Positions 30,296-45,800 of a stretch of DNA of 64,000 nucleotides are shown piece by piece. The stretch is from Portunus trituberculatus (Eukaryota; Arthropoda; Malacostraca; Decapoda; Portunidae). The notes under the pieces are model-generated. The model saw nothing but the letters and a program-made list of their open reading frames with translations, ran no database searches and had not been told where the DNA came from. Made by a program: the position numbers and the translations under genes. The stretch covers positions 15,701,684 to 15,765,683 of the forward strand of contig NC_059268.1 in NCBI RefSeq assembly GCF_017591435.1, read 5' to 3'. Position 1 is the stretch's first letter, and the number at the start of each line of letters is the position of its first letter.

Positions 30296-30419
30296 GCATC
30301 ATCATATATCAGCGACCTTTACCTCTTACTTACTTGCCCTTGTTTCTATCTTTTTTTCATTCGTGTTTCTTGAAGCCCGTTTTCTTACAAGGTCTCATTG
30401 CCTAGTGGTTCGTTAATAC

Positions 30420-30422
<3 letters not shown>

Positions 30423-30489
<67 letters not shown>
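30423..30489. repeat. (GT)n microsatellite
   Basis: GT run of about 67 nt. Confidence 0.97.
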
Positions 30490-30491
<2 letters not shown>

Positions 30492-30574
30492 ACATATATT
30501 TTTCTCATCCCTACTTTCTCTTTCTCGCTTGCATTATAATTTTTTTTTTCTAACTCTCCCATCACCTTCGCCAT

Positions 30575-30609
30575 CACCACCACCACCACCACCACCACCA
30601 CCACCACCA
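30575..30609. repeat. (CAC)n tract
   Basis: CAC run of about 35 nt. A CTC run follows at 30782-30815. Confidence 0.93.
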
Positions 30610-30895
30610 TCACGGCCATCAACACCACATTCCATTCTTTCCTGTTTTATTTGTTTTTTTTTTTTCCCTCGTATTGCCACATCAACTCGCATCAGGAGAC
30701 TTGTTGCTTGCGTTTGCTTTTGTTTTGCTTTTGTTGAGCGTCACCAGTTGTTGCTTGCCACGTGGTGTTGCCTCAAGGTGTTGCTCCTCCTCCTCCTCCT
30801 CCTCCTCCTCCTCCTTCTCTTTCTCTTCTTCGTCTACGTTAGCACATATGTCGAACGGTTATAGTAGTAATAGTTGTTGTTGTTGCTATTGTTTT

Positions 30896-30939
<44 letters not shown>

Positions 30940-30950
30940 TGTACCTCCTT

Positions 30951-31014
<64 letters not shown>

Positions 31015-31125
31015 CTCATATACTCGCAAACTTTCCCATTAATCTTCTCATTTTTTATATGAATGCATGCACTACCACCACCACCACCCCACCACCATCA
31101 CCACCACCACCACCACCACCACCAT
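30896..31125. repeat. (TAG)n, (CA)n, (CAC)n cluster
   Basis: TAG 30896-30939, CA 30954-31010, CAC 31071-31125 with one CCC interruption. Confidence 0.95.
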
Positions 31126-31648
31126 CAGTTTCCTCCCGGACGCAAGGTGAGGCAAGAGAGGTGTGTCCGTGTCAAGAGGTAACGGGGCTCCGGGATGCAC
31201 CCAACATAAGGAGGAAGGAAGGACACGACACTTAGCTAAGAATCCTGATATCCTTCCTTTTCCTCCTCCTCTTCCTTCTCTTTATCCTTTTCTCGTCCTC
31301 CATCTTATTTTGTTTGTAAATTGAGTATAGCTTGACAAAAATAGCTCAAACATATGTATATCTCCATCTTATCTTTCTTTTCCTTCTTCCTCCTCCTTCT
31401 CCTCCTCCTCCTCCTCCTCCTTCTCCTCCTCCTCCTCTTTTTCCTCTTCCCACCTCATCCTCATCCATCCTCGACAGGTGGCATTTCCTTTCCAGCGTGG
31501 AAGGTGGAAGGGAAGGGTGTGGTAGAGGAGGTGGAGGAAGAGGAAGAAGAGGAGGAGGTGGAGAAGGTGGAGAAGTCTTAGCCACACCCACTCACAAAAA
31601 CCTCCACCCACCGACCTCCTTATTTCCCTTTCATTCCTGTTGTACGTA

Positions 31649-31651
<3 letters not shown>
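31126..31651. other. Short single-copy pieces around a (CTC)n tract
   Basis: CTC/TTC pyrimidines at 31257-31310 and 31380-31445, then purine-rich GGAGGTGGAGG at 31500-31580. The many open frames reflect this strand bias. Confidence 0.6.
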
Positions 31652-31709
<58 letters not shown>

Positions 31710-31773
31710 GTATTGACTTATTTCTGTTATATGTATTTTGAACAACATTTTTGGCAATAGAAAAATCAAAAAA

Positions 31774-31865
<92 letters not shown>
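31652..31865. repeat. Two (CT)n tracts
   Basis: CT 31652-31708 and 31779-31865 on the same strand, with a 70-nt AT-rich spacer. Confidence 0.97.
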
Positions 31866-31871
<6 letters not shown>

Positions 31872-31882
31872 AGCACCGAACC

Positions 31883-31955
31883 ACAGCAGCAGCAGCAGCA
31901 GCAGCAGCAACACACTTTCACCTAGCATTTTCCCACCTTCGTTTTAAACCACTTG

Positions 31956-31993
<38 letters not shown>
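31883..31993. repeat. (CAG)n and (GA)n tracts
   Basis: CAG 31883-31909 and GA 31961-31993. Confidence 0.95.
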
Positions 31994-32621
<628 letters not shown>

Positions 32622-32740
32622 AGGTAAAAATGGTCTTCCTAGTGGTCATCCTTATATGTGTCAGTGTACTTAATAGGAGAGCCATGAGACGATTGCACCA
32701 CGGAAACTACCCCTTCGCTCATGACTCGACGGCGGCCTCC

Positions 32741-32930
32741 AACACCACCACCACCACCACCACCACCACCACCACCACCACCATTCTTCCCTTTCACTAT
32801 TTACCATCGTCAGCCTTCGTCTCTTCCTTCTCTCCCATTTACCGTCTCCTAGCCTTCGTTCTCCAGTCCTTTCCATTCCCTTCTACTTCGCTTTCCTCCT
32901 TCACCACCACCACCACCACCACCACCACCA
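32741..32930. repeat. Two (CCA)n tracts
   Basis: CCA/CAC runs at 32741-32783 and 32903-32930. C-rich CAC words continue as far as 33180. Confidence 0.93.
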
Positions 32931-34048
32931 GCAGGCATCACCATCAGCCGCTCCATATTTACCAGGATTCCCTCGACACTGTGCACCATCCTGTCAACAC
33001 CAGCTGCTGCCAGTAACCTCATAATGCCACACTCCGGTACCATTTGCAATATCGGCGTCGCAACGGACATCGATACCACCACAGCAGTCCCCTGTCACCA
33101 CCACCACCTCAACCCCCACCATCTGCTCCACCATCACCTCCACCATCTCCTCCTCCTCCTCCACCCCCGCTGCCACCAGCACCACTGCGCAGTAAGGTTG
33201 TGTAATACACTTTCAATACTTTCTCTCGCAGCGCCCGTCATGGTGACCCACTTCTCCGCCTCACTCCTGTTTCTCAATTTTCAGCAACACTCCGTTAGTT
33301 TCTAAGCGAAGTAACTAAGACTGTTTTGAGGTTCCTATGTCTAGGGAACCTAAAGTTTTCTTAAGAACCGGGAGGCCAAGACAAGGATTTGGTGTTTTCC
33401 AGAAGGACGCGTTAATCTCGCTTTCCCTTTGAAGCTGTTGGGTTTTTAGGCCAAAAGACATGAAGTTGTTCGTTATTGTGGGTGAGTTATTTACCCGAAG
33501 TAAGAAAGCAAGCTAATCAGATGAGGACACGCCACTGGTGTTCTTATTGTGCCAGAGAGAGTTGCCTCACGTGGTGCGAGTGAGCCAGGGCCAGCGGCGG
33601 CACAGGAATGCGGCGACGGAGGGCGCGAGGCCAGGGAAGTAGACCGTCCGTCTGTCCGTCCGTCCGTCTTTCACTCTTACCGGTTATGATTTATTGCCAG
33701 CCGACTGTCCCACGAACTAGAAAGAAGACCAGACCTGTTTCTCCATCATATTTGTCGTGGTGGCAGAGAGCAAATGCCCATTAGCGTGAAGTGACCTCCG
33801 GAGGGCCTGGAAGCCGACATCACGTGACGTATATAAAGTATGTCGGTGAAAGGAAGAGGCAGAGCCGGGACGTCACGCAGAGAGTGCTTGCATGCATGCA
33901 GGCTGTTCTGGCAAGAAATCCGTCCGTAGGTGAAAGGTGCTGGCATAAACTTGAGGCTGGCGGCGGCGGCGGCGGTGGAGGTGGTGAAGGCAGTGATGGT
34001 GGTGGTAGTGGAGGAAGTGAAGGCGTGGATTTCGTCCTTCACTGCAGC

Positions 34049-34050
<2 letters not shown>
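32931..34050. other. Single-copy stretch, GC-richer
   Basis: Tract-free apart from CCGTC words at 33646-33668 and GGC/GGT triplets at 33960-34020. It contains the promoter-like site at 33821. No frame downstream is recognisable. Confidence 0.5.
33821..33876 (+). promoter_or_regulatory. Possible core promoter: CACGTG/TGACGT/TATATAAAG
   Basis: CACGTG (E-box, 33821-33826) overlaps TGACGT (CRE-type half site, 33825-33830), directly followed by TATATAAAG (33830-33838). A second GACGTCAC lies at 33869-33876, about where transcription would start. The motif cluster is seen; its function is inferred. No gene can be attached downstream, and an ORF that begins at 33791 runs through it. Confidence 0.3.

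Positions 34051-34118
<68 letters not shown>
34051..34118. repeat. (GA)n microsatellite
   Basis: GA run of about 68 nt. Confidence 0.97.
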
Positions 34119-34121
<3 letters not shown>

Positions 34122-34204
34122 GAGCTGAGGGAAGAGACATACATTCTTCCTCATGGTCACAGCCGCTGTCCTTGTCTTATAGTCCAGGCTTGCATGAAGT
34201 GACG

Positions 34205-34255
34205 CTGGGCGGGGCGGGATGGAACGGGACGGGACGGGGCGGGACGGGACCGGAC
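34205..34255 (+). repeat. Degenerate (GGGAC)n minisatellite
   Basis: GGGAC/GGGGC/GGGAT pentamers, as at 25200-25262. Confidence 0.8.
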
Positions 34256-34839
34256 TGGCGGGGGATCGAGGCGCTGGAGGACACGGGATGGATGGAGTCA
34301 GCTGAGGAGGAAAAAATGAAGGTTTGTATCCAGGTGTTGTTTCCAGAAGGGTGGGAGGGAGGGTTGGGATTCCAGCAGAGGTGACTGGGTGCAAATTCTG
34401 ATATGGGAAGGTGACAAAGCCTCTCTCTTTTTATATCTCGTTCGTTGGGTTCCTTTCTTCGTGTTTTCCTTTTTTTTCTCTCTCTCTCTTCTTTTTTGTA
34501 TCTGTATCGATTACATATTATATAGTGGAGGTGATCAGGACTTTCTCTCGTTTTTTGTTTAACATTTTTTTCTTTTCGTCTCTCAGTTTCTTTGTTTTCA
34601 AGTTTTTTCTTTGAGTTTTTTTTTTTTTTACTTTAGTTTTGTAACTGGTCATGTATTTTTGTTTCCCTCTGCGTTGAAATCTCTCGCCTTTTGTTATATT
34701 TTTGGTCCTTATTAAATCGTACGTTAAGTCTTGCCTTGTTTTGCGTATGATATTTTTTTAAGCTTATTTTTATCTTCCTTTATCATTTTTTTTTTCTAAA
34801 GAGATAGCTCTCCAACACTCTTCCTAACCTTAGCTTGTT
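34256..34839. other. G-rich, then strongly T-rich stretch
   Basis: From 34430 to 34800 the strand is T-rich with several runs of 7-10 T. No gene or element. Confidence 0.55.
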
Positions 34840-35260
34840 ATATGTAGCTTTACCTCACCTTACCTTGCTTAACCTACACCAGCCTTGAATCACCTTACCT
34901 TGCTGTTATTATTCACCTTACCTTGACTTACATAACCTTACCCACGTAGGTTTACCTTATCTTACCTAACCCTACTTCTTTATCTTGCCTTCCTCAACTT
35001 ACCTCACCTTGCCTTGCCTCAGACTACTTCATCTAACATAGTTTTACCTTATCTAACTTTAATTCAACTTATCTAATCTATCGTAGGCTAAATTAATCTT
35101 ACTTAACCAAATCTTATCTTATGTAAGCTAACCTAACCTTTTCTAAGCAAAACTACAAATAAAAAAACCTCTCCCTACATTTCCTTACCCTATTTTACCT
35201 TACCTTTCCCTACATTTCCTTACCTTACCTTACCTTCATCCATCTTCCCTTTCTCTTTTC
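34840..35260. repeat. Degenerate (ACCTT/AACCT)n pentamer field
   Basis: About 420 nt dominated by ACCTT, CTTACC, AACCT and CTAACC words with many substitutions. AACCT is a rotation of CCTAA, the complement of the arthropod telomere unit TTAGG. ACCTT is a one-base variant. No long pure run remains, so this is an old pentamer array or telomere-like interstitial remnant. Confidence 0.75.
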
Positions 35261-35377
35261 ACTTCCATTCACTTTTATCCAACACCATCATTTCCACCCC
35301 TTTCACTCCCACTCTTCCACCTCCACCTCCTCCTGCTGCTGCTCCCTCTCCATTACTGTTACCACCTTCCTTTGCTT

Positions 35378-35378
<1 letters not shown>

Positions 35379-35429
<51 letters not shown>
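35379..35429. repeat. (CA)n microsatellite
   Basis: CA run of about 51 nt. GAGGGA hexamers occur at 35560-35593. Confidence 0.96.
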
Positions 35430-35431
<2 letters not shown>

Positions 35432-35729
35432 TCGATTCGCTAGTGTTGTGTTGAGTCGCCCAGCTCGCTCAGCCACATTCTTGCTAAGGTCGCTGGTAGT
35501 GATTATACTGACGATCTCCAGTATGGCCGTGACTTGGATAAGGGGGGTGGGAGGAGAGAGGGAGGGAGAGAGGGAGAGAGGGAGAGAGGGAGGGTCGGGA
35601 GCCGCAATGAGGAGGAGGAGGGGTCGGTGGGAAGCTAAACTGAGGTGGGGGGTTGTGGGTGAAGGTAGCATTATGGTGAGGGTGTACCAAATGACAGTGA
35701 GAGAGTGACCGAGTTGTTAGTCCATGGCA

Positions 35730-39125
<3,396 letters not shown>

Positions 39126-39172
<47 letters not shown>

Positions 39173-39265
39173 GGAACGATGATAACGGCAGAAGTAACGT
39201 TATTTCTAAGTATGTCTCTCCCGTTACTTTATCCAGATATTACTGAAGACTATTGCGACAACTCT

Positions 39266-39318
<53 letters not shown>

Positions 39319-39469
39319 GTTTTCCTTTTCGTGGGAGACGTTAGGTAGGCAGCGTGCGGTTCCCTAAGGCGGGCGGCTGAGGCGGCGGTAAATGAAGGGA
39401 AAGTGGCAGTGTATTCACGGGACGGTTTTGTTGATGTGAAAGTAAGAGTCCAAGATGAAAACGAACTCC

Positions 39470-39519
<50 letters not shown>
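39126..39519. repeat. (GA)n, (GT)n, (GA)n tracts
   Basis: GA 39126-39169, GT 39270-39317, GA 39472-39519. The last abuts the shared repeat at 39545. Confidence 0.96.
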
Positions 39520-39522
<3 letters not shown>

Positions 39523-39544
39523 CCACAACCTACCACACGCACGC

Positions 39545-39640
39545 TCCCAACCTACCCCATCGTCCAAAGTCTTTCCATTCACACTGGCAATTCATCAAAG
39601 CAAACAAAGCTATTTTCGCCCGTCACTCAGCGCCAAGCGG
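39545..39640 (+). repeat. GA-linked dispersed repeat, copy 1
   Basis: Core ATTCATCAAAGCAAACAAAG, then CTATT and GTCACTCAGCGCCAAG, matches the reverse complement of 45296-45410. In both places a (GA)n tract lies 55-85 nt upstream on the same strand as the core. The shared length is about 65-100 bp. The origin (SINE, MITE end or other) is not determined. Confidence 0.75.
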
Positions 39641-39825
39641 GGGAGTGTCTGTCTTGTCGAAGGAAGAGGAAGGAGGAACGTGTTATAAGCAGTGTACTCG
39701 AGTCTAACTGAGATGTAAATGGGACTCTGGTATTGAAATTCTTGACATTATCTCTAAACATGTTATATTTACCAATGTGTTCTAGTTTCTTCTTTCTGTT
39801 TTGTTAAAAGTCTCGCCTTCTGGTA

Positions 39826-40150
39826 GTTTGTCTGTACAGGAAGCAAGCAACTTCACTTAATCTTGTATTCTGAATGGCCTGTTTAGTTTTGTGTTTTGAT
39901 TTCTATATACAACCCATGACAGCAGCTTTGTGTGTACGTGTGTGTGTGTGTGCGTGTTTCTTTTTATTCAGGATCATCAGTTTGTCTGTACAGGAAGCTA
40001 GCAACTTCACCTAATCTTGTGTTTTCAATGTTTTTTTATGCTTTGTGATTTGATTTTCATATGTAACCTCTTTTTTTATCACATTTCTGACAGCAGCTTT
40101 GTGTGTGCATGTGTGTGTGTTTTCTTTTTCTTTTTTCTCAGGATCATCAG
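39826..40150 (+). repeat. Tandem duplication, two units of 155 and 170 bp
   Basis: Unit 1 39826-39980, unit 2 39981-40150. Both start GTTTGTCTGTACAGGAAGC (first G absent in unit 2), share AGCAACTTCAC, TAATCTTGT, GACAGCAGCTTTGTGTGTG, and end TCAGGATCATCAG. Unit 2 has extra T-rich sequence in the middle. Confidence 0.88.
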
Positions 40151-40154
40151 ACGT

Positions 40155-40375
40155 CCTTGTCTCTTAAATTGATCCCCTTTTCATCAGACCTTGATTTTTT
40201 TTCTTTTACTAAACATTTACGGAAAGTTTTTGTTTCTTTCCTTCCATCTTTCTCGTGTTTTACTGTCGCCTGGTGTCTTCAGGAAGTAGGCACCATCAGC
40301 TGGCCTTGTGTTTCAAATTGACCTTTTTTTTTTCTAGACCTCGGATTTCTGCGTTTCATTCCTAAACATAAGCAG
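40155..40375 (+). repeat. Diverged repeat pair following the duplication
   Basis: 40155-40220 and 40304-40375 share CCTTGT...AAATTGA, AGACCT..GATTT and CTAAACAT in the same order. CTTCAGGAAGTAGGCACC near 40276 echoes the GTACAGGAAGCAAGCAAC start of the 39826 unit. They may be older units of the same array. Confidence 0.5.
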
Positions 40376-40617
40376 TAACCGATAATCTTTCCTGACTTTT
40401 CTTTCTTATCACTTCCTCAGCCACTCTCGATCTGTCCAAGCACATACGCACAGGAAAAAATGTCAACAAGACGGCAGATGGCGTTCAAACAGTAAGGAAA
40501 CAAAGCACTGTGTAAATATGAAAGAAAATAACAATACAGGGGAGGAAGTAAACAAAAACGAGAAAGGGCGTTGAGCGGTATGTTAATTCAAGGCCTTGCA
40601 TGGCGGGTTTGGGAAGG

Positions 40618-40620
<3 letters not shown>

Positions 40621-40704
<84 letters not shown>
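40621..40704. repeat. (GA)n microsatellite
   Basis: GA run of about 84 nt. Confidence 0.97.
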
Positions 40705-40706
<2 letters not shown>

Positions 40707-41015
40707 ATACTGTAACACAAGACGCACCGGATACCAGTACATAAACGAGTATACATCAAGGAGACAGCTGGGACGGGACTGGGGAGGGAGGGCGAGGCGT
40801 GTGAGGGTGCACCAGGAAGGCTTACAAGTGTCGTGATGCCCCGAGAAGGCCTTCCAGATTCCATAGACCAGTTCATCTCTCACATTAACGGAGTGAAAAG
40901 AGATACACCTTGTTCTTCTTCTGCCATCTGCCATACTGCCCCATCTCTTCCCATGGAGCAGTTGTGGTCAGAAGTCAGTATTCCCACTGTTTTGTTTTGT
41001 GACTTACTGTTTATC
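40705..41015. other. Single-copy stretch
   Basis: GC-moderate. Short frames, none recognised. Confidence 0.5.
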
Positions 41016-41231
41016 TTAACCTCTTCAGTACCATGACGCATTTCCATATTCATTCTGCTTACTACTGGATGTTTTATACAGCTTCAGAAACTCATGTGGG
41101 GGATTAAAATAGTGAGGATTCTGGCCATTAACCTTCTGACCTCCATAGATCCTTCCTCATGTCAATAAAATGGTCTAATCGTACACAAATCTCAAGGTAA
41201 AAAATGTGTCCCAGTATTGTCATGTGGTTTA
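41016..41231 (-). mobile_element. TTAA-MITE copy 10
   Basis: The left end TTAACCTCTTCAGTACCATG is strong. The right end has decayed to TCATGTGGTTTA, with TTAA changed to TTTA. The interior is close to consensus. Confidence 0.92.
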
Positions 41232-41532
41232 CTTATGGCTTATTCTTTTGCTGAATATTTAAGATGAAGGGAAAATCTCTAAATACAATGGAGGACTATG
41301 CAAAGAAACACAAGTAATTGATAGCGGCATACCTGGCGCTCCTTTACTAGATTGTGTGGGGGTCAGGTATTTAAAAAGCACACAAAGGAAGGCAAAGGAA
41401 GAACCAGCACAAATGGATCTGTTATTTCGGACAAGGCTGTTTATGAGAAACGTGGCTGGCAGGAAAAGATACAAGTGAACTTTCATAAACATTAACTAAA
41501 TACTCTACTGAAATAAGAAAGTGTGATATAGA
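41232..41532. other. Single-copy spacer between MITEs
   Basis: AT-rich. A 77-codon minus frame is unrecognised. Confidence 0.5.
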
Positions 41533-41745
41533 TTAACCTCTTCAGAACTGTAACGCATTTTTTACTATGAGTTTTGAGTCTGATTACACGATTTTCTTTA
41601 GATTATGAAAGGTCTATGGAGGTCAGAAGATTAATGGCTAAAGTCATCACTATTTCAATCCCAACATAAATCTCATAAACTGTTTAAAACACCAAATGGT
41701 AAGTAGAATAAATATGAAAACGCGTCATGATACTGAAAAGATTAA
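41533..41745 (+). mobile_element. TTAA-MITE copy 11
   Basis: TTAA at both ends, left TTAACCTCTTCAGAACTGTA, right GATACTGAAAAGATTAA. Confidence 0.93.
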
Positions 41746-42067
41746 GAAAAAAAAAAGAAAAATCTTTTTAATAGTGAAATCCAAATAGACATAGAAGAAT
41801 CAAATAATCATCCATTTTTTTATTGTATTACTGAAAGATGCAGTGATGGAAGTGATGTTGAGGCGCAAAGAGGCAGACGGTGAGAGAGTGGCTGGGTGGC
41901 TGGCGGCGGCGGTGACCTCACGAAGGAGAAAGGCTAATAGGTAGTAGGTGGTCCGTGCCTGGCTGCGGGGAAGACTCCTGCTGGTGCCTCAGGTGTGGTG
42001 ATGTGAGGCAGGTGGCTTAGTTGGTGTGCCTTTCTTTCCTTCGTCCAATTTGTCTCTCTTTTCTACC

Positions 42068-42070
<3 letters not shown>
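41746..42070. other. Single-copy stretch
   Basis: A-rich start, GC-richer from 41880. No gene. Confidence 0.5.

Positions 42071-42108
<38 letters not shown>
42071..42108. repeat. (GA)n microsatellite
   Basis: GA run of about 38 nt. Confidence 0.95.
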
Positions 42109-42109
<1 letters not shown>

Positions 42110-42142
42110 AAAGCGGAAAAATTGTACAACACCGATTAACGT

Positions 42143-42404
<262 letters not shown>

Positions 42405-42414
42405 ACCACCTCCA

Positions 42415-42455
42415 CTTCCTCCTCCTCCTCCTCCTCCTCCTGCTGCTGCTGCTGG
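42415..42455. repeat. (TCC)n-(TGC)n triplet tract
   Basis: About eight TCC units then four TGC units. Confidence 0.93.
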
Positions 42456-42692
42456 TGCTTCTGTTCGGTGTCATTACCTGCTCTTTGCCTTGAGTGGGCG
42501 TCCCCGCAACACTTCCTCGTCACTGCTGGTGGAATTGCGTCGCACTCTCAGGCCAGGGTCGTTCCCTCCCCGCCGGCTCCTCATCCACCAGTCTTAGCCA
42601 GGTTTCTGAGGGTGTTTCTCCTATGAATCGTATAGTAAGAGAGACGTATCAAGATATTTGTCCCTGAATTTTGGTTAACTCATGTCTTTTAG

Positions 42693-42750
42693 GGAGCTGG
42701 CAACTCAGTGGTCCTTTTTTTTCATATTTTTGTTGCCCTTGGCCAGCTCC
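42693..42750. repeat. Short inverted repeat GGAGCTGGC ... GCCAGCTCC
   Basis: Perfect 9-bp arms at 42693-42701 and 42742-42750 around a T-rich 40-nt loop containing TTTGTTGCCCTTG. I have an unverified memory of similar GTTGCCCTTGGCCAG sequence recurring in decapod DNA. Confidence 0.55.
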
Positions 42751-42781
42751 TATATAAAAAAAGGTAACATTGCTTATTTGT

Positions 42782-42875
42782 CACTAAAACCACAAAAACA
42801 CTCTTGAAAACTTGTGTCACTTAAACAAGAGCCTTTTGAAATAGTAGAGGTGCTTCGCTGAACTGTTAATGAATA
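42782..42875 (+). repeat. Hairpin-bearing dispersed repeat, copy 3 (diverged)
   Basis: Shares AAAACAC-CTTGAAAAC, GAGCCTTTTGAAA, AGTAG.GGT and GCTGAAC..TTAA..GA with 27324-27430 in the same order. The stem seen in the other two copies is not preserved here. Confidence 0.5.
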
Positions 42876-43127
42876 TGGTCTTCAATTCCTTTTCTTCTCT
42901 TGATCTCCCTCCTCACTTCCACTTTCCTTCCCACAGGATCTCCTCGCCTGAAGTGTTTTAGTGCTATTATAGTGTTATAACTGTAAATGTCAGTGTCTAT
43001 AAGGTAAATATCGAATGTATCTGTTTATTATAGAGCTTCTGTATTGAGGATTCACATAGACATTGGTAAATAAGTAAGCAGAAAGTTGTAAGATCGTTTG
43101 GTTTTGGAGAGAAGACCACTTGTTTTA

Positions 43128-43128
<1 letters not shown>

Positions 43129-43184
<56 letters not shown>
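43129..43184. repeat. (GT)n microsatellite
   Basis: GT run of about 56 nt. Confidence 0.97.
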
Positions 43185-43185
<1 letters not shown>

Positions 43186-43270
43186 TAACATGCAGGTGAA
43201 GGTGACGCGCGCTGCTGGATATTTATTTATACATGCAGGAAGTAAATGGCACGAAGGTGTTTATGCGCCA

Positions 43271-43357
43271 GTCATCATCATCATCATCATCATTACCACC
43301 ACAATCACCACCACCACCACCACCACCACCAACACCATCATTATGCATTGGGCCTTA

Positions 43358-43409
<52 letters not shown>
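43271..43409. repeat. (CAT)n-(CAC)n and (CA)n
   Basis: CAT units 43271-43291, CAC units about 43300-43331, CA run 43359-43408. The CA run is complementary to the GT tract 175 nt upstream. Confidence 0.94.
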
Positions 43410-43411
<2 letters not shown>

Positions 43412-43490
43412 ACAGGAGAATAGAACAATTAATAACATCTATATATATGTATTTGTCTTGTCATCTGTGTTTCATTACTGGATAGAGGGG

Positions 43491-43496
<6 letters not shown>

Positions 43497-43580
<84 letters not shown>
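43497..43580. repeat. (CT)n microsatellite
   Basis: CT run of about 84 nt. Confidence 0.97.
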
Positions 43581-43582
<2 letters not shown>

Positions 43583-43727
43583 GGGAAGGAGTGAAAAACA
43601 GCAAGGGTATTTTGGTGTCTAGCGAGTGAGTCATTTCGTATGTATAATCTTGCAGTCATTTTGATCTTTAATTGCAGTTAGCTATGTTTTGCCGAGAAAA
43701 GCGAGAGTCTATTATTACCAGAGTTGA

Positions 43728-43729
<2 letters not shown>

Positions 43730-43768
<39 letters not shown>

Positions 43769-43787
43769 CGGGGGAGATGCAATTGTT

Positions 43788-43862
<75 letters not shown>
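43730..43862. repeat. (GA)n and (GT)n tracts
   Basis: GA 43730-43765, GT 43791-43862, separated by 25 nt. Confidence 0.97.
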
Positions 43863-43864
<2 letters not shown>

Positions 43865-43972
43865 ATTGTATTCCTTGTTCTTGTTCTTCTTCTTCCTGTT
43901 CTTGTTTTTATTTACATGAGTTTTGCTTTTCCTAACCGTCTTGTTGTTTTTGTTGTTGATGTTTACACTCCT

Positions 43973-44201
<229 letters not shown>

Positions 44202-44419
44202 CACTTCTTTTACAAATACTACTACTATAACTGTTATCTTCACGGAAATATCCCAAACCCGTTATGTCTTGCCACCCCCTTCCCCCTTGACACGTCCCCT
44301 CTCCCCCCAATGTTCCCCAGGCCCCTATTCCCCTCTCCATCCCCTCTGACACCCCCTCCCGTGCCTCCTCCTCGCTTCTAGTACAGGGTTGGGAGATTTA
44401 ATTATTTAATGTCAAAGAG

Positions 44420-44421
<2 letters not shown>

Positions 44422-44458
<37 letters not shown>
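44422..44458. repeat. (GA)n microsatellite
   Basis: GA run of about 37 nt. Confidence 0.95.
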
Positions 44459-44459
<1 letters not shown>

Positions 44460-44540
44460 ATGATTGTGAGAAGGCCATACAAGGTCGTTCCTGTGAGTCG
44501 TTTTACCTTGCTGCTTTTGACATACTTGCCGTGCTGTTCT

Positions 44541-44615
44541 GTGCCTTGCCTTGCCTTTCCGTGCCTTTCCGTGCCTTGTCGTGCTTTGGCGTGTCTTGGC
44601 GTGGCTAGTGGTGTC
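44541..44615 (+). repeat. Degenerate (GTGCCTTGCC)n minisatellite
   Basis: Seven or so GTGCCTTxC / GTGTCTTGGC units of 9-10 bp, plus strand. Confidence 0.75.
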
Positions 44616-44728
44616 GTGCTTACTCTCCTTCCTGTCCCACTTCCGTGCCCGCATCACACTTGCCTTGGACAACATTTTAAAGGGTATGGAAGGTAAAGTC
44701 TAGTCTGTGAAGGTTGCTTTGTAAATAT

Positions 44729-44793
<65 letters not shown>

Positions 44794-44986
44794 TGATTAT
44801 TACTACTATTCTTGGTTTTGCTTCTTTACTTTTCTCCATTAACAAAAACAACAACCTTTACTACATCAGCGACAAGGGCAGGAATAACAACAGCAACAAC
44901 AACAACATCAACAACATCAACAACATCAATAGCAATAACAGTAATAATATATAACGGGTCTTATTATGAAAAAATTGCTATTACTG

Positions 44987-45076
<90 letters not shown>
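44729..45076. repeat. (ACT)n, (CAA)n and (CT)n tracts
   Basis: ACT 44729-44793, impure CAA/CATCAA 44890-44940, CT 44990-45076. Confidence 0.95.
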
Positions 45077-45080
<4 letters not shown>

Positions 45081-45295
45081 CTCTTTTTTCCTTCCATCCA
45101 CGCAAGATCTTCATTTGATACCCTGCTCACCACCTCTCTTTTCTATCGACGGGTCCTCTCTTTTATCTTCTCTTCACCTCCTATACGACGCATTTGTCTT
45201 AGTTCCTCAGGCGTCTTTCTTCCTCATCTTGGAATGCTTTCGTTAACTCCTTGTCTGGGTCCATCATTAATTAGATATCTCCCCCCGGGTCGCTC

Positions 45296-45410
45296 CTTGG
45301 CGCTGAGTGACGTGGCCAGAATAGCTTTGTTTGCTTTGATGAATCGCCAAAGTGTGATGAGAAAAGAGTGTAGGTGGTGAGGTAGGTTGGGTTGAGTACG
45401 GTGCAGTGAG
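45296..45410 (-). repeat. GA-linked dispersed repeat, copy 2
   Basis: Reverse complement of the 39545 repeat. CTTGGCGCTGAGTGACG, ATAGCTTTGTTTGCTTTGAT and GAAT are the conserved parts. The adjoining (CT)n tract starts at 45442. Confidence 0.75.
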
Positions 45411-45440
45411 TGAGTGGGCTTGGTGTTTACTGCCGGAATT

Positions 45441-45441
<1 letters not shown>

Positions 45442-45486
<45 letters not shown>

Positions 45487-45519
45487 AATAATAGAAGATC
45501 TTGCGCAAACTTTCGCCCT

Positions 45520-45586
<67 letters not shown>

Positions 45587-45704
45587 TGAAAACGACATTA
45601 CTCTGCAGCAATTCCAGACTATCCAAGGAAAAAAGTGAGATAAAAACGAGAGTAACTGAATGACTGACCAAAAATTGTTGGTCGATTATTTATTTCGTCT
45701 GTGC

Positions 45705-45798
<94 letters not shown>
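45442..45798. repeat. (CT)n, (GT)n, (GT)n tracts
   Basis: CT 45442-45483, GT 45524-45585, GT 45706-45798. Confidence 0.97.

Positions 45799-45800
<2 letters not shown>

Larger units (their letters stand above)
42456..43128. other. Single-copy stretch with two short repeat pieces
   Basis: Contains the inverted repeat at 42693-42750 and the dispersed repeat at 42782. The remainder is AT-rich with no gene. Confidence 0.5.
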
